Origin: Hippopus hippopus
Lineage: Eukaryota; Mollusca; Bivalvia; Cardiida; Cardiidae
Reading direction: 5' to 3'
Length of the DNA: 64,000 nt
Assembly: GCA_946811185.2 (NCBI GenBank)
Contig: OX328109.1
Location: forward strand, 4,712,001-4,776,000
Below, one piece after another: positions 34,421 through 46,232 of the stretch. Position 1 is the first letter of the stretch; every line of letters starts with the position of its first letter. A program made the translations under genes and the position numbers. The notes beneath the pieces are model-generated. The model saw only the letters and a program-made list of their open reading frames with translations. It ran no database searches and had not been told where the DNA came from.

Positions 34421-34744
34421 GCGTGACAAGGGTAACACCAATCAGTGGTTTACATGAGTTGGCGCATGCGTGAGGCAAGTTTTGATAATTTTTATTCGTT
34501 TTTTACTTGGATAGCCTGACAGTATAACAACCTTGATCAGACAAAATTTCAAAAGAAGCCAGTGTAAACTTAGTGATGAGATTAAATGAAGGAAAAACAA
34601 TTGTACTATTGAATAATAGCACTGAAAAAATTGTGATAACGGCATTTACAAAAGATTAAAGAATAAAAAAAAAGCCATTGCTTGTAAAACTCAATCGCTT
34701 CTTTCCCCGATATTTTCACCGAAGGAACTTTAAAATTGTGGCTT

Positions 34745-34849
34745 TCATTAAGCCATAGGCTGCTAAGAACGACTCAAGGACTTTTTGTGGACAATATAAA
34801 TCAAGATCAGACAGCACAAAACATGCAGTCTGACACCGTCCGTTATAGT
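34745..34849. mobile_element. TTAA-2 fragment
   Basis: gctgctaagaacgactc, then gatcagacagcac and catgcagtctgac. Confidence 0.6.
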
Positions 34850-35054
34850 CCAGGGTCCTGCGTGGCTCAATGGTAAAGTTAGACCTTGAGGCCCCGGGTT
34901 CGAGCCGCACTGGTTTCACTGGATTTTTAGTGGGAGTGTCCTTGGACAAGACACTTCAAAGCTCCAGCCTAGTACCGGTGAAACCCAGAAAATACATGAA
35001 TATGTGAGCTGTCGCCTTGATATGACTGAAATACTGTTGAAAGCGGCGTAAAAC

Positions 35055-35088
<34 letters not shown>

Positions 35089-35090
35089 TA
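34850..35090 (+). mobile_element. tRNA-derived SINE with (ATCA)n tail
   Basis: A box gcgtggctcaatggtaaag, B box gggttcgagcc, internal ccttggacaagacacttc, 3' region gcggcgtaaaacaccaatc and a (ATCA)n tail at 35061-35088. A clean example for defining the family. Confidence 0.9.
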
Positions 35091-35327
35091 ACCGTTATAT
35101 TCCCCCCCCCAAAAAAAAAACACTTAAAATAGCAGCATTACTGTCTGCTTAAAAGTTTCATTTGGGTTATTTAGCAGATTAGGGACCGATTCAAAGATCT
35201 TGAATTGTCGACAAACTTGAAATAAAGCTCCTTACGAAACTCCTTGTTAAATTAATTGGAAGACTGCGTGGTTCCTTCTGTGAAATATCTGTTTTGAAAT
35301 ACTGTAAGCGAAAAAAACAAATTCTTT

Positions 35328-35542
35328 TTAAACCCTTATTCTTCCAAATAAATGAAATGCAACTTTCAAGCCGATAGTAAAAAACCGAATAATGTTATTT
35401 CAAATAATTTCTTTGGAGGGAAAAAATCTCCTTATCGGACAGTGTAGATCCAAGATCAGACTGCACGTTCTGTGCAGTCTGATCTTGGATCTACACTGTC
35501 TGCAAACGGTCCGTGAGTCGCGCTTAGACGCGTAAGTGTTAA
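35328..35542 (+). mobile_element. TTAA-2 element, near-complete
   Basis: TTAA at both ends; core ccaagatcagactgcacg with a perfect partner; right end gcgcttagacgcgtaag. Confidence 0.75.
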
Positions 35543-35719
35543 AATACTGTCAGGGAGAAAATCTTCCAGGAAGAGATCCGTTTAGTTAATTTTCTGTAAA
35601 TAAGTTTTAATTGAATCATACACAGATATCCGCTGATGCAAGTGCAAGCCTGTTTAGAAATTCACGTCATATCCCTTTTCGTCTCGCCTTGCCTTCCACT
35701 CTCGACGCCCCCGTCATCC

Positions 35720-35926
35720 TTCTCTCTGTCTGTCTCTGTCATTGTCTCACTCTCTCTCTGTCTCTTTCTCTGTCTGTCTCTGTCTCTCTCTTATTCTCTC
35801 TTTCTGTCTCTCTCTCTGTCTGCCTTTTTCTGTCTCTCTCTCTCTGTCCCTGTTGCTCTCTCTCTCTCTCTCTCCCCCCTCTCTGTCTGTCTGTCGGTCT
35901 GTCTTTTTCTCTCTCTCTCTGTCTCC

Positions 35927-35958
<32 letters not shown>

Positions 35959-36400
35959 GTCTGTCTCTATGTCTCTGTGTCTCTGTCTCTCTCTGTCTCT
36001 CTCTCTGTTTCTCTCTGTCTGTCTGTCTATATGTCTCTGTTTCTCTGTCTCTTTTTCTGTTCTGTGTCTCTCCGTCTCTCTGTCTCTGTTTCGCTCTCTC
36101 TCTCTCTCTCTCCCCCTCTCTCGCTCTCTGTTTCTGTCTGTCTGTCTGTCTGTCTGTTTCTCTCTCTCTCACTCTCTCTCTCTCTCTCTGTGTTTCTTTG
36201 TCTCTCTCTCAATACACCATCGTAACCGTTATGATTGGACAAATTATGTGCATATTTAATAACAAGAAAAACGTTTCGTGTCATGCGTGATATGAGTACA
36301 CATTATAATCCCATTTCTTTTGGCGTCCCCCACCTCACTCGTGCTCACCTCCATATCCTATTTTTCCCTGTCTGTCTGTCTGTCTGTCTGTCTCTTTGGT
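35720..36400. repeat. (CT)n/(TCTG)n microsatellite block
   Basis: CT- and TGTC-rich from 35720 to 36215 and again at 36368-36400. The roughly 200-codon serine/leucine frames are artefacts. Confidence 0.95.
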
Positions 36401-36540
36401 GTCTGTCTGTGGCTATCTAACTGTTTGTTTTCCGTGTTTCTGTCTGTATCTCCATCTGTAAGTGTGTCTGGTGGATTTGCCTTTGAAAGGCATAAAATAC
36501 TGTGGGCAAAAAAAAAAAAGCATATTCTTTTTCGACCCCT

Positions 36541-36618
36541 TTTTCTTTCTTTCTCTCTGTCTGTTTCTGTCTCTCTCACCCTCCATTCTGTCGGTCTGTC
36601 CATCCGTCTCTCTCTCTC

Positions 36619-36670
<52 letters not shown>

Positions 36671-36694
36671 CCTCTCCCCCCTCTCTCTCTCTCT
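36541..36694. repeat. (CT)n microsatellite
   Basis: Pure CT over much of 36600-36665. Confidence 0.95.
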
Positions 36695-36869
36695 AAATGC
36701 AACCATTGCTGTTACGAGCCGTTCATATTTAACAGATTATGTGCATGTTAATTAGAATAAACGTCCTGACCGTTAACTAAATTTGCATTTCAAATTTCAA
36801 AAACTACAAACCTAAAGTTTAAAAGTGCAAGCCCACTGAAAGCGTAATTGCCGTTAGTTCGTATGAACC

Positions 36870-37088
36870 TCAACTACACAACCCGGGGTTTTGACGACTT
36901 TTAGGAAGAAGCCTTTTGAAAACGTTGTGGGAAAAGGAGAAAATGCTGGTAACCAGCATTTTCTCCTATCCCATAACGTTTTCTACCCCGTTAATGACAA
37001 GTTCCGTTAACTGAGTCATATTCTTATTGTCATCTGCAAATGTTTTCGATTTTGATGAGTCTACATTTTTCTCATGTGGTAAGAAATA
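36870..37088 (-). mobile_element. TTAA-1 element, ends decayed
   Basis: Perfect central arms around gctggtaaccagc; outer ends diverged. Confidence 0.65.
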
Positions 37089-37149
37089 AACCAAAGAACG
37101 AGAAGATAACAAGAATACGAGATAAAAAAGTGAGAAAGGGGAGAGAGGG

Positions 37150-37390
37150 AGGTAAGGAGAAAACGAAAGAAAGAAAGAAAGAAGAGTGAGGGAGAGAGAA
37201 AGAAAGAAAGAAAAAGAGAAAGAGAGAAAGAAAGAAAGAACGAAAGAAAGAATGAAAGAAAAAAGGCAAGAAAGAAAGAACGAACGAACGAAAGAAAGAG
37301 GGAGGAAGAAAGAGAGGGGTACAGACAGACAGACAGATAGACAGAAAGACAGAAGAAAGAAAGAAAGAAATGAAAAAAGGAGAGAGAGAG
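37150..37390. repeat. (GAAA)n microsatellite
   Basis: Purine-rich on plus, about 60 bp inside FABP intron 1 from exon 1. On the transcribed minus strand it is a long polypyrimidine tract. Confidence 0.95.
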
Positions 37391-37449
37391 CAATCAAAAC
37401 CAATTGCCTCACCATTTTCTTGGAAAAAGTGTCCATTTTAATTACTTAC

Positions 37450-37543
37450 CCATAGCTTGCAAGGCCTGTTCGAAATTCTCCGACCGTTCTAATATCCATT
37501 TTCCAGCCAAATTGGCCTGCACTTCCTCCAAGCTACTGCTCAT
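37450..37543 (-). CDS. Fatty-acid-binding protein, exon 1
   Basis: The exon starts at an ATG (37543) and encodes 31 residues plus the first base of a glycine codon, ending at a strong donor (atgg/gtaagt). The translation includes the hallmark FABP N-terminus GKWILERSENFEQALQAMG: strand A with GKW, then the start of the helix lid. Phase 1 exit matches the entry of the exon at 11393-11562, so the join keeps the frame and gives AMG-LNILVRK, as in the family. I chose this ATG because it is the first in frame, with atttaaataatg upstream. The product should be a cytosolic carrier of fatty acids or retinoids. The FABP subtype cannot be told from half a protein. Confidence 0.85.
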
Positions 37544-37660
37544 TATTTAACACAGAACAGACACTGGTTTAGTGAACAGACTGTGGAAAGCTTTCTCTGT
37601 TAACGGAAGCCTTACTGGAGGATAGTCTGTGGATTTTATCCCCAATATTACACGGAATTA
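37544..37660 (-). promoter_or_regulatory. Probable FABP promoter and 5' UTR
   Basis: On the minus strand a TATA-like ggataaaatcc sits about 95 bp before the ATG, allowing a start near 37610 and a short leader. Position-based inference only. Purine/pyrimidine microsatellites lie on both sides. Confidence 0.35.
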
Positions 37661-37778
37661 GCACTCCTTCCCACCGCCAAATGTAACCGTTTCCTTCGTT
37701 ATATGCAAACATTTATACTAGAGGAAAAATAATTCCAGCTGCTATCTTATTGTACAAAATATCACATTAATTCTATCA

Positions 37779-37781
37779 TTT

Positions 37782-37812
<31 letters not shown>
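37779..37812. repeat. (TTCT)n microsatellite
   Basis: Pure tetranucleotide run upstream of the FABP gene. Confidence 0.95.
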
Positions 37813-37956
37813 ATATTTTTATCTCCGCGTAGGAATAACCGTTGTAACTAATACCTTGTATTTCCTCTCTTCGATATTTGTATTTCTATGTACATGGGCC
37901 GGAGGCCTAAATACTTTATTTCAGTTTTTGTATTGTTTTGAGTTGTATGTCTGATT

Positions 37957-38075
37957 TTCTTTCTTTTTTCTTTCCTTTCTCTCTCTCTCTGTGTGTCTCT
38001 GTTTGTCTCAGTCTCTGTCTGTCTCTGTGTCCTTCTCTTCCTTCCTTCCTTCCTTCTGCCCTCCCTCCCTCCTTC

Positions 38076-38132
<57 letters not shown>

Positions 38133-38250
38133 TTCCTTCCTTCCTTCCTTTCTTCCTTCCCCCTCGCTCCCTCCCTCTTTCCTTCCTTTCTTCCTTCCTT
38201 CCTTCCATCCATCCTTCCTTCCTTCCTTCCTTCCTCCCTTTCTTCCTTTT

Positions 38251-38283
<33 letters not shown>

Positions 38284-38375
38284 ATTCATTCCTTCCTTCC
38301 TTCTTTCCTTCCTTCCTTCCTTCCCCCTCTTTCCTTCCTTCTTTCCTTTTGTCCTTCCTTCCTTCCTTCCGTCCT
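37957..38375. repeat. (TTCC)n/(TTTC)n microsatellite block
   Basis: About 400 bp of pyrimidine tetranucleotides upstream of the FABP gene. Phe/Leu/Pro/Ser or Lys/Glu/Arg frames on either strand are artefacts. Confidence 0.95.
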
Positions 38376-38389
38376 CACCCCCTTGGATT

Positions 38390-39159
38390 CTTTACTCTTA
38401 TCCTGATCTACTCTGTCTCCGTCAAGAGCAGTAAATCGCGCAAAGTAGCCTGAGTGTTAATTATCTGAAGATCTAAACCTATGCTAAGATTTCACCTCCT
38501 TGGAAGCCTAATCTTAATTTACACTGTTTGCAATAACACCTCAACTGGTCATTCGCTACTCAAGGAGTAACCAGTTTGGTTGTTTGCAATATTTTATCAA
38601 TATTTTTCCATAACGAAATATTACTCTTTCTACATCACAACTACTACTAATTAGTTCCATAATGGCCATTTACATGTAATCAAAGCACTAAAAGTACTGA
38701 AAACCAAATTTGTGGGGTTGTGTTTTTGACCCCTATGTGGAGCACTATTCTTTTTTCAGCATATTATGATACATGTTTATGAATTTACCTCACTGAACAA
38801 GCATGTGGAAGGAGTCGGTCAGCCCAGTCGGCTAGCTGTGATAATAAGCAGTTAACTGATAAGCCACGACATAAATCCGACGCTTTTTTGTGAGTATTAT
38901 ATGTAGATGTGGAATGTGTATACACGCGTGTGTATATAAACGGTAGCAACTATAGCCAGGTCAGATACTATTAGCAAGTCTTAAAGTAGAATCCGTAGAG
39001 CGCATGCGTATTCAGGGCTTTTGTTTCTGCTTAGTTGGATAAGAACAAGTGGCCCATCACAGCCATTCCGCTACTAAAGATTTGAAGTAAAAACCGTACA
39101 AATTATACCAAAAGACAGGATATTGTTATAAATAAAACTCTTAAATTTTCACGGAAACC
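38390..39159. other. Intergenic, TTAA-2 end fragment only
   Basis: 38390-38460 has a TTAA-2 right end (cgcgcaaagtagcctgagtg). The rest is unique-looking. Confidence 0.4.
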
Positions 39160-39375
39160 TTCACACAGAAAATGAGTTTTAACGATCCTGAAAAAGATGG
39201 CCATTGAAAATATAGTGGGATAGGACAAATGTCAGTAATCAGCATTTTCTCTTTTTCCCACAATGTTTTCTACCGTTTCCAATACAGAACTCTTTTTTGA
39301 ACAAACGTTTAGAAGTCGTCTAAAAAGGCTATCAATAAGGGTGAGTCTAAATTTTTGTCGTTTGACAAAAGGAAT
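39160..39375 (-). mobile_element. TTAA-1 element, decayed
   Basis: aacgatcctgaaaaag, palindrome tcagtaatcagc, and cgtttgacaaaagg end. Confidence 0.55.
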
Positions 39376-39539
39376 CAAAAGTATACGAAAGTCAGGCAGT
39401 GTTTCTTTCTTTGTTAAACTTAGATTTTAACGCGATAAAGATAAAATGGACTTCCTAAATCTGAAAAACATTACAAAGTATTGTAATTTTCAGGGGTTTT
39501 TTTTTTTTTTGTTGTTAAATGGTTTAAGCGATAACTTAC

Positions 39540-39790
39540 TGTTCTACGATCAGACATGAAGTCAGTCCGGTACAGTCTTATCTTGATCTAGCTGTCCGCA
39601 AAAGACACGCTTTTCCTAGTGTACATAGTCTACACAAATCACTTACTTAATTCATATAATAGTTTACAAGAAAGCGACCAGTAAAGACTGCAGTCTGATT
39701 TTGATCTACACTGTTTGCAAAGAGGCAGTCTAATCTTGGCCTACATTATCTACAAAAGAAACCTTGGTGTTGTACTAAGCGATTGATGGT
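39540..39790. mobile_element. TTAA-2 fragments
   Basis: Two partial cores (cttatcttgatctagctgtc; tctgattttgatctacactg), both missing one arm. Confidence 0.45.
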
Positions 39791-40184
39791 TAAACGAATT
39801 CAACGGATAGCATCCAGGGCTTACTTTTCATAGAGACAACACATTTTGTATGCGGTAATACGGTCTCAACTTCCGGTTGTTTAGTTACAAGAAATAGGAT
39901 AGTTTGTACTGAATTCAATAATATATTACAAATCAGTGTAAGCTACTGCAGACGCCATTGACTGAAGACAGATTGTTTTTATACAATCTTGTTATTGTTA
40001 AATAAAATTTTACATTTGATTTTATAAAAGCCAGATTAATAAGAAAAAAAACCCCAAAAACTCTAGGGTTATTTTTTGTAGAGGAAACATTTTTTTTCAA
40101 CGCGGCCATGTGGTTTCCTGTTCAGGATAAATACAGAAACAGTAGCAAACCCAATCAAGCAGTAAAATGATATAGAGATATTTC

Positions 40185-40330
40185 ATATGTCTGCTTGTTT
40201 GTTTGCTTTTTTATTTGTTTGTCTTACGCTGCTTTTAACAGCCATTTCAAGGCAAAAGTTAAGTAGTTCATGTACATGTATATCCTGGGTTTGAAATTGA
40301 ACACTACTAGGTGTGGACTATGCTTCGCCT
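40185..40330 (-). mobile_element. SINE 3' fragment
   Basis: (TTTG)-rich tail then cttacgctgcttttaacagc and tatcctgggtttgaaa, reversed. Confidence 0.55.
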
Positions 40331-40555
40331 TAGGATACTCCCACGTGAATGACGCCTCCATCAAGGATCACAACAGGACTCATCTATAATATAAATACAA
40401 CGTCATAAACACTGAGCCAACGAGGAGGCCTTTAAGATAGTATTATGACAGGTACATATAGTACCACACTATTAAACTGGGACAAATCATACTTCCGCAC
40501 ACTCTTCGTCCGTTTTCGTGAAGACCGGATTTATGTGGTTTTACAATTAAGGGAA

Positions 40556-40965
40556 CCTCGCGTGATCCGTTGATCAAATCACTCGGATGTATTACAATGG
40601 GTGATATGCACCTACACGATATATTAGTTCGCCGGAAATACACCGCTTTACCGTTCTTATAATCGTAACACTCCACTTACAAAATGTAAACACTAGTCAC
40701 AATTTTATATCGGAATCTTTCTAAATACATAATACGTTTCCGTTGACAGAGAGTTTGTACATTCTTTTTTTTAAACTGGTCTATCAATTTCGTTGGCATT
40801 TTTTCAGACTTTAATAACTTCACCGTTGCTGTTGTTGTTGTTGCTAATACACTTGCCGCCATATTTAAGATCATGTGACTGGCAGTATTTCAGAATGGAA
40901 ACCTCCATTATACTGACGAAGTCATTTGTGGTTACGGAATCGGCCAAGCTGTGACGAGTAGTGCT
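40556..40965 (-). mobile_element. hAT-N element, left end truncated
   Basis: cctcgcgtgatccgttgatc through gccaagctgtgacgagtag; interior matches the other copies in reverse. Confidence 0.65.
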
Positions 40966-41176
40966 TTGACAAGGGTCGGATAGGATACTATAATATTTGT
41001 TAAAGCAAACCAGTCAGTTCGGAATACGAGCTTTACCGGAGTTGGGTTCATGGAATATGCAGATGTCTCAGTTAAATTTCGGATTCTTATTCGTGGCACA
41101 TAAATCCTTGCCTTCTTTTTTTGCTGTCGTTGAAAGAAAAGTAGGTGAATTATAAGTTACAATCTCGCACCTCTTT

Positions 41177-41402
41177 TAACCACTTACTATACAACAAAAT
41201 TGGCTTTGTCCAGATTGAAAGCATTTGCTAACGACAAATTAAATGTTACTCGAAATATAAAATTTTCCATTCATAGTGTAGAAAACATCGTGAGAAAGGA
41301 GAAAATGCTGGTTACCAGCATTTTCTCCTTTTACCTCGATGTTTTCTAAAGCCGTCTTTCTTAGTGTCGTTTGAATTCGGCATGGTGACGTAAAGGGTAA
41401 GC
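41177..41402 (+). mobile_element. TTAA-1 element
   Basis: ttaaccacttactatac to gacgtaaaggg, palindrome gctggttaccagc. Confidence 0.7.
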
Positions 41403-41574
41403 GCATTGTAAAAGGATTTTAGTGGGAAAATGTGTGATTTTTCCCCATTTTTAACTTGGTTGAAAATATGCAAAATGTTACCATTGCATTATGGCACGAA
41501 AAGGATTCTGTACTTAAACTTTGCCAATATCAGAAGAAAGTTTTAATATCCTTAATTTTAACCCATTAGTGCAA

Positions 41575-41825
41575 ATGCTATTTAAAGACCTGTCCTTATT
41601 TTAGTGCGCTTTGCATTATGGAGAACTATTTAAAGAAAGGAGAAAATGCCGCTTTTAAACGGATCCGAAAACATTATGGAAAGTGGGTTTATTTCTTGTG
41701 ACAAGCATATGCTATTTTAAGAACTATCCAAATTTTAGAGCGCATTGTATTATGGAGAACTATTTTAACGGATCCAAAAACATAGTGGAAAAAAGGTTTA
41801 ATTTCTTGTGACAAGCAATTGCCCT
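41575..41825 (+). repeat. Tandem duplication of about 120 bp
   Basis: Two copies share ttgcattatggagaactatt, acggatccgaaaacat and atttcttgtgacaagca. Confidence 0.65.
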
Positions 41826-41967
41826 TTTTTTTCCAGCAATGTTTTCAAAAAAAAAAAAAAAAAATGTACAAAAAGTCTTATGTTTTATGACTCAATTTAT
41901 ATAAATCATTTTTCTTGATTTTTTTCCCCCAAAAGAAGTAGATTTTTCAAGATGGCTTGGGGGCGTT

Positions 41968-42207
41968 ATTTGACCCATTATGAAACATTCCTGTTTTTAA
42001 AGGACATTGAGGAAGAAGTCTTTTGAAAAACATTGTGGGAAAAGGATAAAATGCTTGTAAACAGCATTTTCTCCTTTACCCGTAATGTTTTTTTTTTTTT
42101 TGCTTAAAAATGACAAATTACCCGACTTTAACTATATTTAGATAATTGTCTGCAAATACGTCCAATTTGATTAAAGTCTAACACACTGTCGTGTTATAAA
42201 GAGTTAA
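41968..42207 (-). mobile_element. TTAA-1 element
   Basis: acccattatgaaacattcc to gttataaagagttaa, with the palindrome partly lost. Confidence 0.65.
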
Positions 42208-42349
42208 GAAAATAAAATTACGTCAAAGAAATAAGAGGATTCAGACAGAGCGTCTGTCTTGACAGATCCTATGTTAAAGGCCCACTGGCTGCCAAGTTTA
42301 ATCAAGGCAGGGGTTAAATTGAAGACAATTTTACTTCATACCATTTAAT

Positions 42350-42540
42350 AGAATAGATATTATTATGAGTCTGATAATGTGTTACAGTACAATCTGTCAA
42401 AGTTTCTTTTGCTGACAGAAAAATGTAGTGCAAAACTAGAACAAAAGTTGGCAACACTAGATTTTGCTTTACAATACATATTTCAGCCAGCAACTTTGAC
42501 AGATTCCATCATAACGTTAGCAGACTCATAATATCCATAC
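42350..42540. mobile_element. Inverted-repeat element (also at 50153-50265)
   Basis: Arms gatattattatgagtctgat and the complement near 42520-42537; inner arms acaatctgtcaaagtt and complement. The 50153-50265 copy keeps only the left part. Confidence 0.65.
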
Positions 42541-42547
42541 TTTTTAA

Positions 42548-42765
42548 GGTCTACAGCCCCAAATTCTCATATTAAAAGACGGAAGCTGCCGAAGTTGGCC
42601 GAACAGTCTTTACGAAAACGTCGATGTTACACGATATTTACTGATGAGTTAGTGAGTCTACGGCCCCTAACTCTCATGTTTAAAGACGGAAGCTTTCGAG
42701 ATTGGCCGAATAGCCTTTACGAAAAAGTCCATGTTACACGATATTTACCGATGAGTTAGGGGTCG
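42548..42765 (+). repeat. Tandem dimer of about 110 bp
   Basis: Two units share aaagacggaagct, ttggccgaa, ctttacgaaaa and atgttacacgatatttac. Confidence 0.7.
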
Positions 42766-43107
42766 TAATCCTTAAATGGCATGAATTAAATTTATCTGCA
42801 CTTTGACTTCCGATATTGTTCAATTTTGCTCGCTTGTGGGCCTTTAACTCATCAACTCTTTCTTCTGAAAGCGATTTTTTGTCTTGCCTCTGAACACATG
42901 TGAAAACAATGAGACGAAAGGAGAAATAGCTTTTCCAGTTGATCATTTTTGAGGTATAAACTTTTTCTACACTCTCTGATTCTTTATTGATGATCATGAC
43001 AAGAAAATCTGCCACTACAGGGGCCTTTTTTGTTTTTATACCGTAAATCACAATATCTTGCGAAACATTGATGATACAACTGGATATAATAACATTGCAT
43101 ACGTATG

Positions 43108-43360
43108 AGCCATGCTCTTGCGAAAGTGGTTTTAATGCATCCACGTGATGCATTGCACCAGGCAAGTCATCATATAATAAATGGATTCATAAAATCCATT
43201 ATGTCCAACAACTGACTAGGTCTGGGGGTAGAATGGTTCTTTAACATGCAGAAAATTGACATATAGCAAAAAGTATAGAATCATGTCAGCCTGCGCTGTC
43301 CGCGCAGGCTGACATGGATCGATACTTTTTGAAAAGCATTAAGCTCCCTTTTCACAGGGT
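43108..43360. mobile_element. PAL-B element
   Basis: ccatgctcttgcgaaagtgg to ccttttcacagggt, core cagcctgcgctgtccgcg. Confidence 0.7.
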
Positions 43361-44235
43361 ATCCATCGTATACATAAACATACATACTGCTCGTATACAT
43401 AAGCCGTGTGAAGTGAAAATTTCCATCACTACGGATTATACTACAAACACGGTAACTCGATGCTTGCCTTTGATACTAAATTTAAAGCCCTTTGTCATTT
43501 TTATCTTTGCATAATTGGCGTTGTCATTTTTTACATTTCAAATTTATATTTGTATATACTAGTATTATAATTTTGTAATTATAAAAATACCCTCAGATCA
43601 AACAAGCATGCAAAGATGGCAATTTGTTAAAGTTAATATTGTATGCACGTAGTACTTATCTAAGTTAACGCTGTTGGGTGGGGTAATCTTACATGTAATT
43701 TCACTCTATGATAATAGAAAAAAAAATTCTTGATTCAAAAGGCATGCCACTAATAGAGGCCTCCTTTATTATAATAAATTCTGTTAGAATTAATTCTAAC
43801 GTGAGAGTTTTGATATATGCTTCTTTACAGTATCATTAAAATATTGTTTGTTTAGCTATAGGTAACTCCGCCCATTTTGATTCCATCAGATATGACGTCA
43901 TCGTTCTAATTTAAATACGAATCTTTACGGTTTTTCGTGTTGCACTTTTTGTACCTGACTAGTAAATTTTGTAAACTTTCGTGGCGTACAAACTTTACGG
44001 TCTCAAATCTTCGTGATGTTTGTGCAGCACGAAACAGGCACCTTGCAGGTAGGCGGAGCTTACTATTCATTTTCGTGCTTTACGAAAGTTGACCATTCGA
44101 ATACAGCTTTTGTAATCGGCGCGTGCTATTGACCAGATGTCATTCCCACGAGTCTTTGCAGAACTTTGGCACGATATTTATAAATATCTAAGGAGCCTAC
44201 GGAGCGCATGAAGGAAATACCATTGTACGAGTAAA

Positions 44236-44281
<46 letters not shown>

Positions 44282-44320
44282 TTCTACTGTACTGATGATT
44301 TGCCAACTATCACCTTACTA
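43361..44320. other. No gene; (CT)n at 44243-44278
   Basis: AT-rich, with one short CT microsatellite. A palindromic aattctgttagaattaattc occurs near 43787. Confidence 0.45.
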
Positions 44321-44496
44321 AACCCTTAAAGCGCATTTTGGCTATTGTTGCCTTTGCGGCCAGTGTAGATCAAGATCAGATTGCTGATTTTTTTTTTTTT
44401 AATGAACACCGTCCATGTGCGTTGTTAAAACATTTAAGACCAAACAAAACTTGAATTTGAAATTAAGATGTGTTCATTCGGTGCTCTAAGGGTTCA
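44321..44496 (+). mobile_element. TTAA-2 variant, core degraded
   Basis: taaacccttaaagcgcattt to ggtgctctaagggttc; the core partner is replaced by a T run. Confidence 0.5.
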
Positions 44497-44704
44497 GTTA
44501 TAAATCAAATTTGAAGTTTGGCAATATCATAAAAAATCTGAGTAGCCCCCTTTAAACTTGATGATGTCTGTTAATGTAATAGTATTGTCTAAAAGTTCAG
44601 CAAAAAGAAGAGCTAAATATCTTAACAGTATCATGCAAAACAGAATAAATTTTTCACTTGCAGAGTTCGCAGCGCGCACAGTCAAAAAGCCTCTTTATGT
44701 AGAA

Positions 44705-44946
44705 TGAGCTACGCTCTAGCAAAAAAGGGGGTTTAATGCACCCCTGTGATGAATTATACCCATAAAATCCAATATATATCTAACAACCAACTGAATCACG
44801 AAGTAGACTTGTCCTTTGACATGCAAAAAATTAACAAATAGCAAAAAGTTTCAACCCAGGTCAGCCTGCGCAGTTCGCGCAGGCTGACATGGGTTGAAAC
44901 TTTTTGCAGATGCATTTAGCCCCCATTTTACAGAGAATGACTCAAA
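44705..44946. mobile_element. PAL-B element
   Basis: Core cagcctgcgcagttcgcgca with a perfect partner; ends gagctacgctctagc and tttacagagaatgactc. Confidence 0.7.
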
Positions 44947-45204
44947 TATAAAAAAAAAAAAATGGATTAATGTGCATGTTGCGCTATATTTGAAATATAC
45001 GAGTTTGATTACAATACACGCTGCGAAATGTGAGTCTTTGTATAGAAATTTAGAAACCGTCAGTTATAATTGATAACGTACCGATAGCAGTTCCAAATTT
45101 CATTTTTTGTTAGGGGTATAATCACGAATATTTGATCATTTACAATCTACCCTGTTACGTGCATTATCACAAGTATTCGATCATTTGCCCTAAAACAAAA
45201 TAAA

Positions 45205-45465
45205 TGAGCCATGCTCTGGCAAAGGGGGTCTAATGCATCCTCTGTAATGCATACTACCAAGCAAGTCATCACATAATCACTGATCCATAGAATTCATTTT
45301 GTCTAACAGCCGACTGAATCATGAGGTAAAATGGTCCTTGTAAACGCAGAAAATTTGCAAATAGCATAAATTTTCGACTCAGGTCAGCCTGCGCGGACTG
45401 AACAGGCTGACCCGAGTCGATATTTTTTGCGGAAACATTAAACCGCCTTTTCCCAGAGCATGACT
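45205..45465. mobile_element. PAL-B element
   Basis: agccatgctctggcaaaggg to ccttttcccagagcatgac; core cagcctgcgcggactgaa. Confidence 0.7.
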
Positions 45466-45804
45466 TTTAAACATATTTTATTTGCAAATTCAACTAAAAT
45501 GTACAAGATAATTTACAAATACAGTTCAAAATTTTATGCTAAATGGATAAGAACGAAAGCAGTGCTTATAATGTTCTTCTCCAAGTTGATAGCCTAAACA
45601 AACGAGTACAAGTCATAAATTTAAACTAATATGCTATACAGTGAGAGAGAGATAATATTATTAATAACTGTTTGGGAATAGGGAAGAAATATGTTTTGAT
45701 TAGAAAACTATAAAATGAGTTAGACTGAGAAGTACAGGAAGAGAAAGGGGAAAGATAAGGTAATGGAAGAGATAGTGTAAAGCAGATAAGGTAAAGGAGT
45801 GTTC

Positions 45805-46033
45805 TTAACCCATTCCCAAACGACAATATTTTAGGCTTGTCCAAATCGAAAGCATTTGCAGACGACAAAATAAAAGTGACTGAAAATTTAAAATATGTTT
45901 TGCGTAGGGTAGAAAACATTGTGGGAAAAGGAGAAAATGCTGGTTACCAGCATTTTCTCCTTTTCCCACTATGTTTTTTAAAGGCTTCTTTCTCAGGGTC
46001 GTCAAAAGTAGGGATTGTGTGGTAATGGGTTAA
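45805..46033 (+). mobile_element. TTAA-1 element, near-consensus
   Basis: TTAA at both ends and perfect arms around gctggttaccagc. A short TTAA-2 trace and a (GTT)n run follow. Confidence 0.85.
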
Positions 46034-46232
46034 AAGGCTTTTGTCGTTGTTGTTGTTGTTGTTGTTGTTGTTTTGAGTAGACAAGTTCTGTGCAGTCTGA
46101 TTTTGATCTACACTGACCGAAAAGTACATTCGGTCATGGATCTTTATCAAGAATGAGTAAAATATAACCAGAATTTCGAAAAATTACAAAATACTGAAAA
46201 AAAAATGTACTTGAATTCCATACTGCAATACT

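Noticed and set aside
35611..36290. Overlapping frames of about 180-207 codons and opposite-strand Arg/Glu frames
   Set aside because: Microsatellite composition only; no non-repetitive domain.
37848..38453. Frames of 90-171 codons in Lys/Glu/Arg or Phe/Leu/Pro
   Set aside because: (TTCC)n/(TTTC)n repeat read in different frames.
42734..43165. 143-codon minus-strand frame
   Set aside because: Overlaps a PAL-B arm and a tandem dimer; no recognisable domain.
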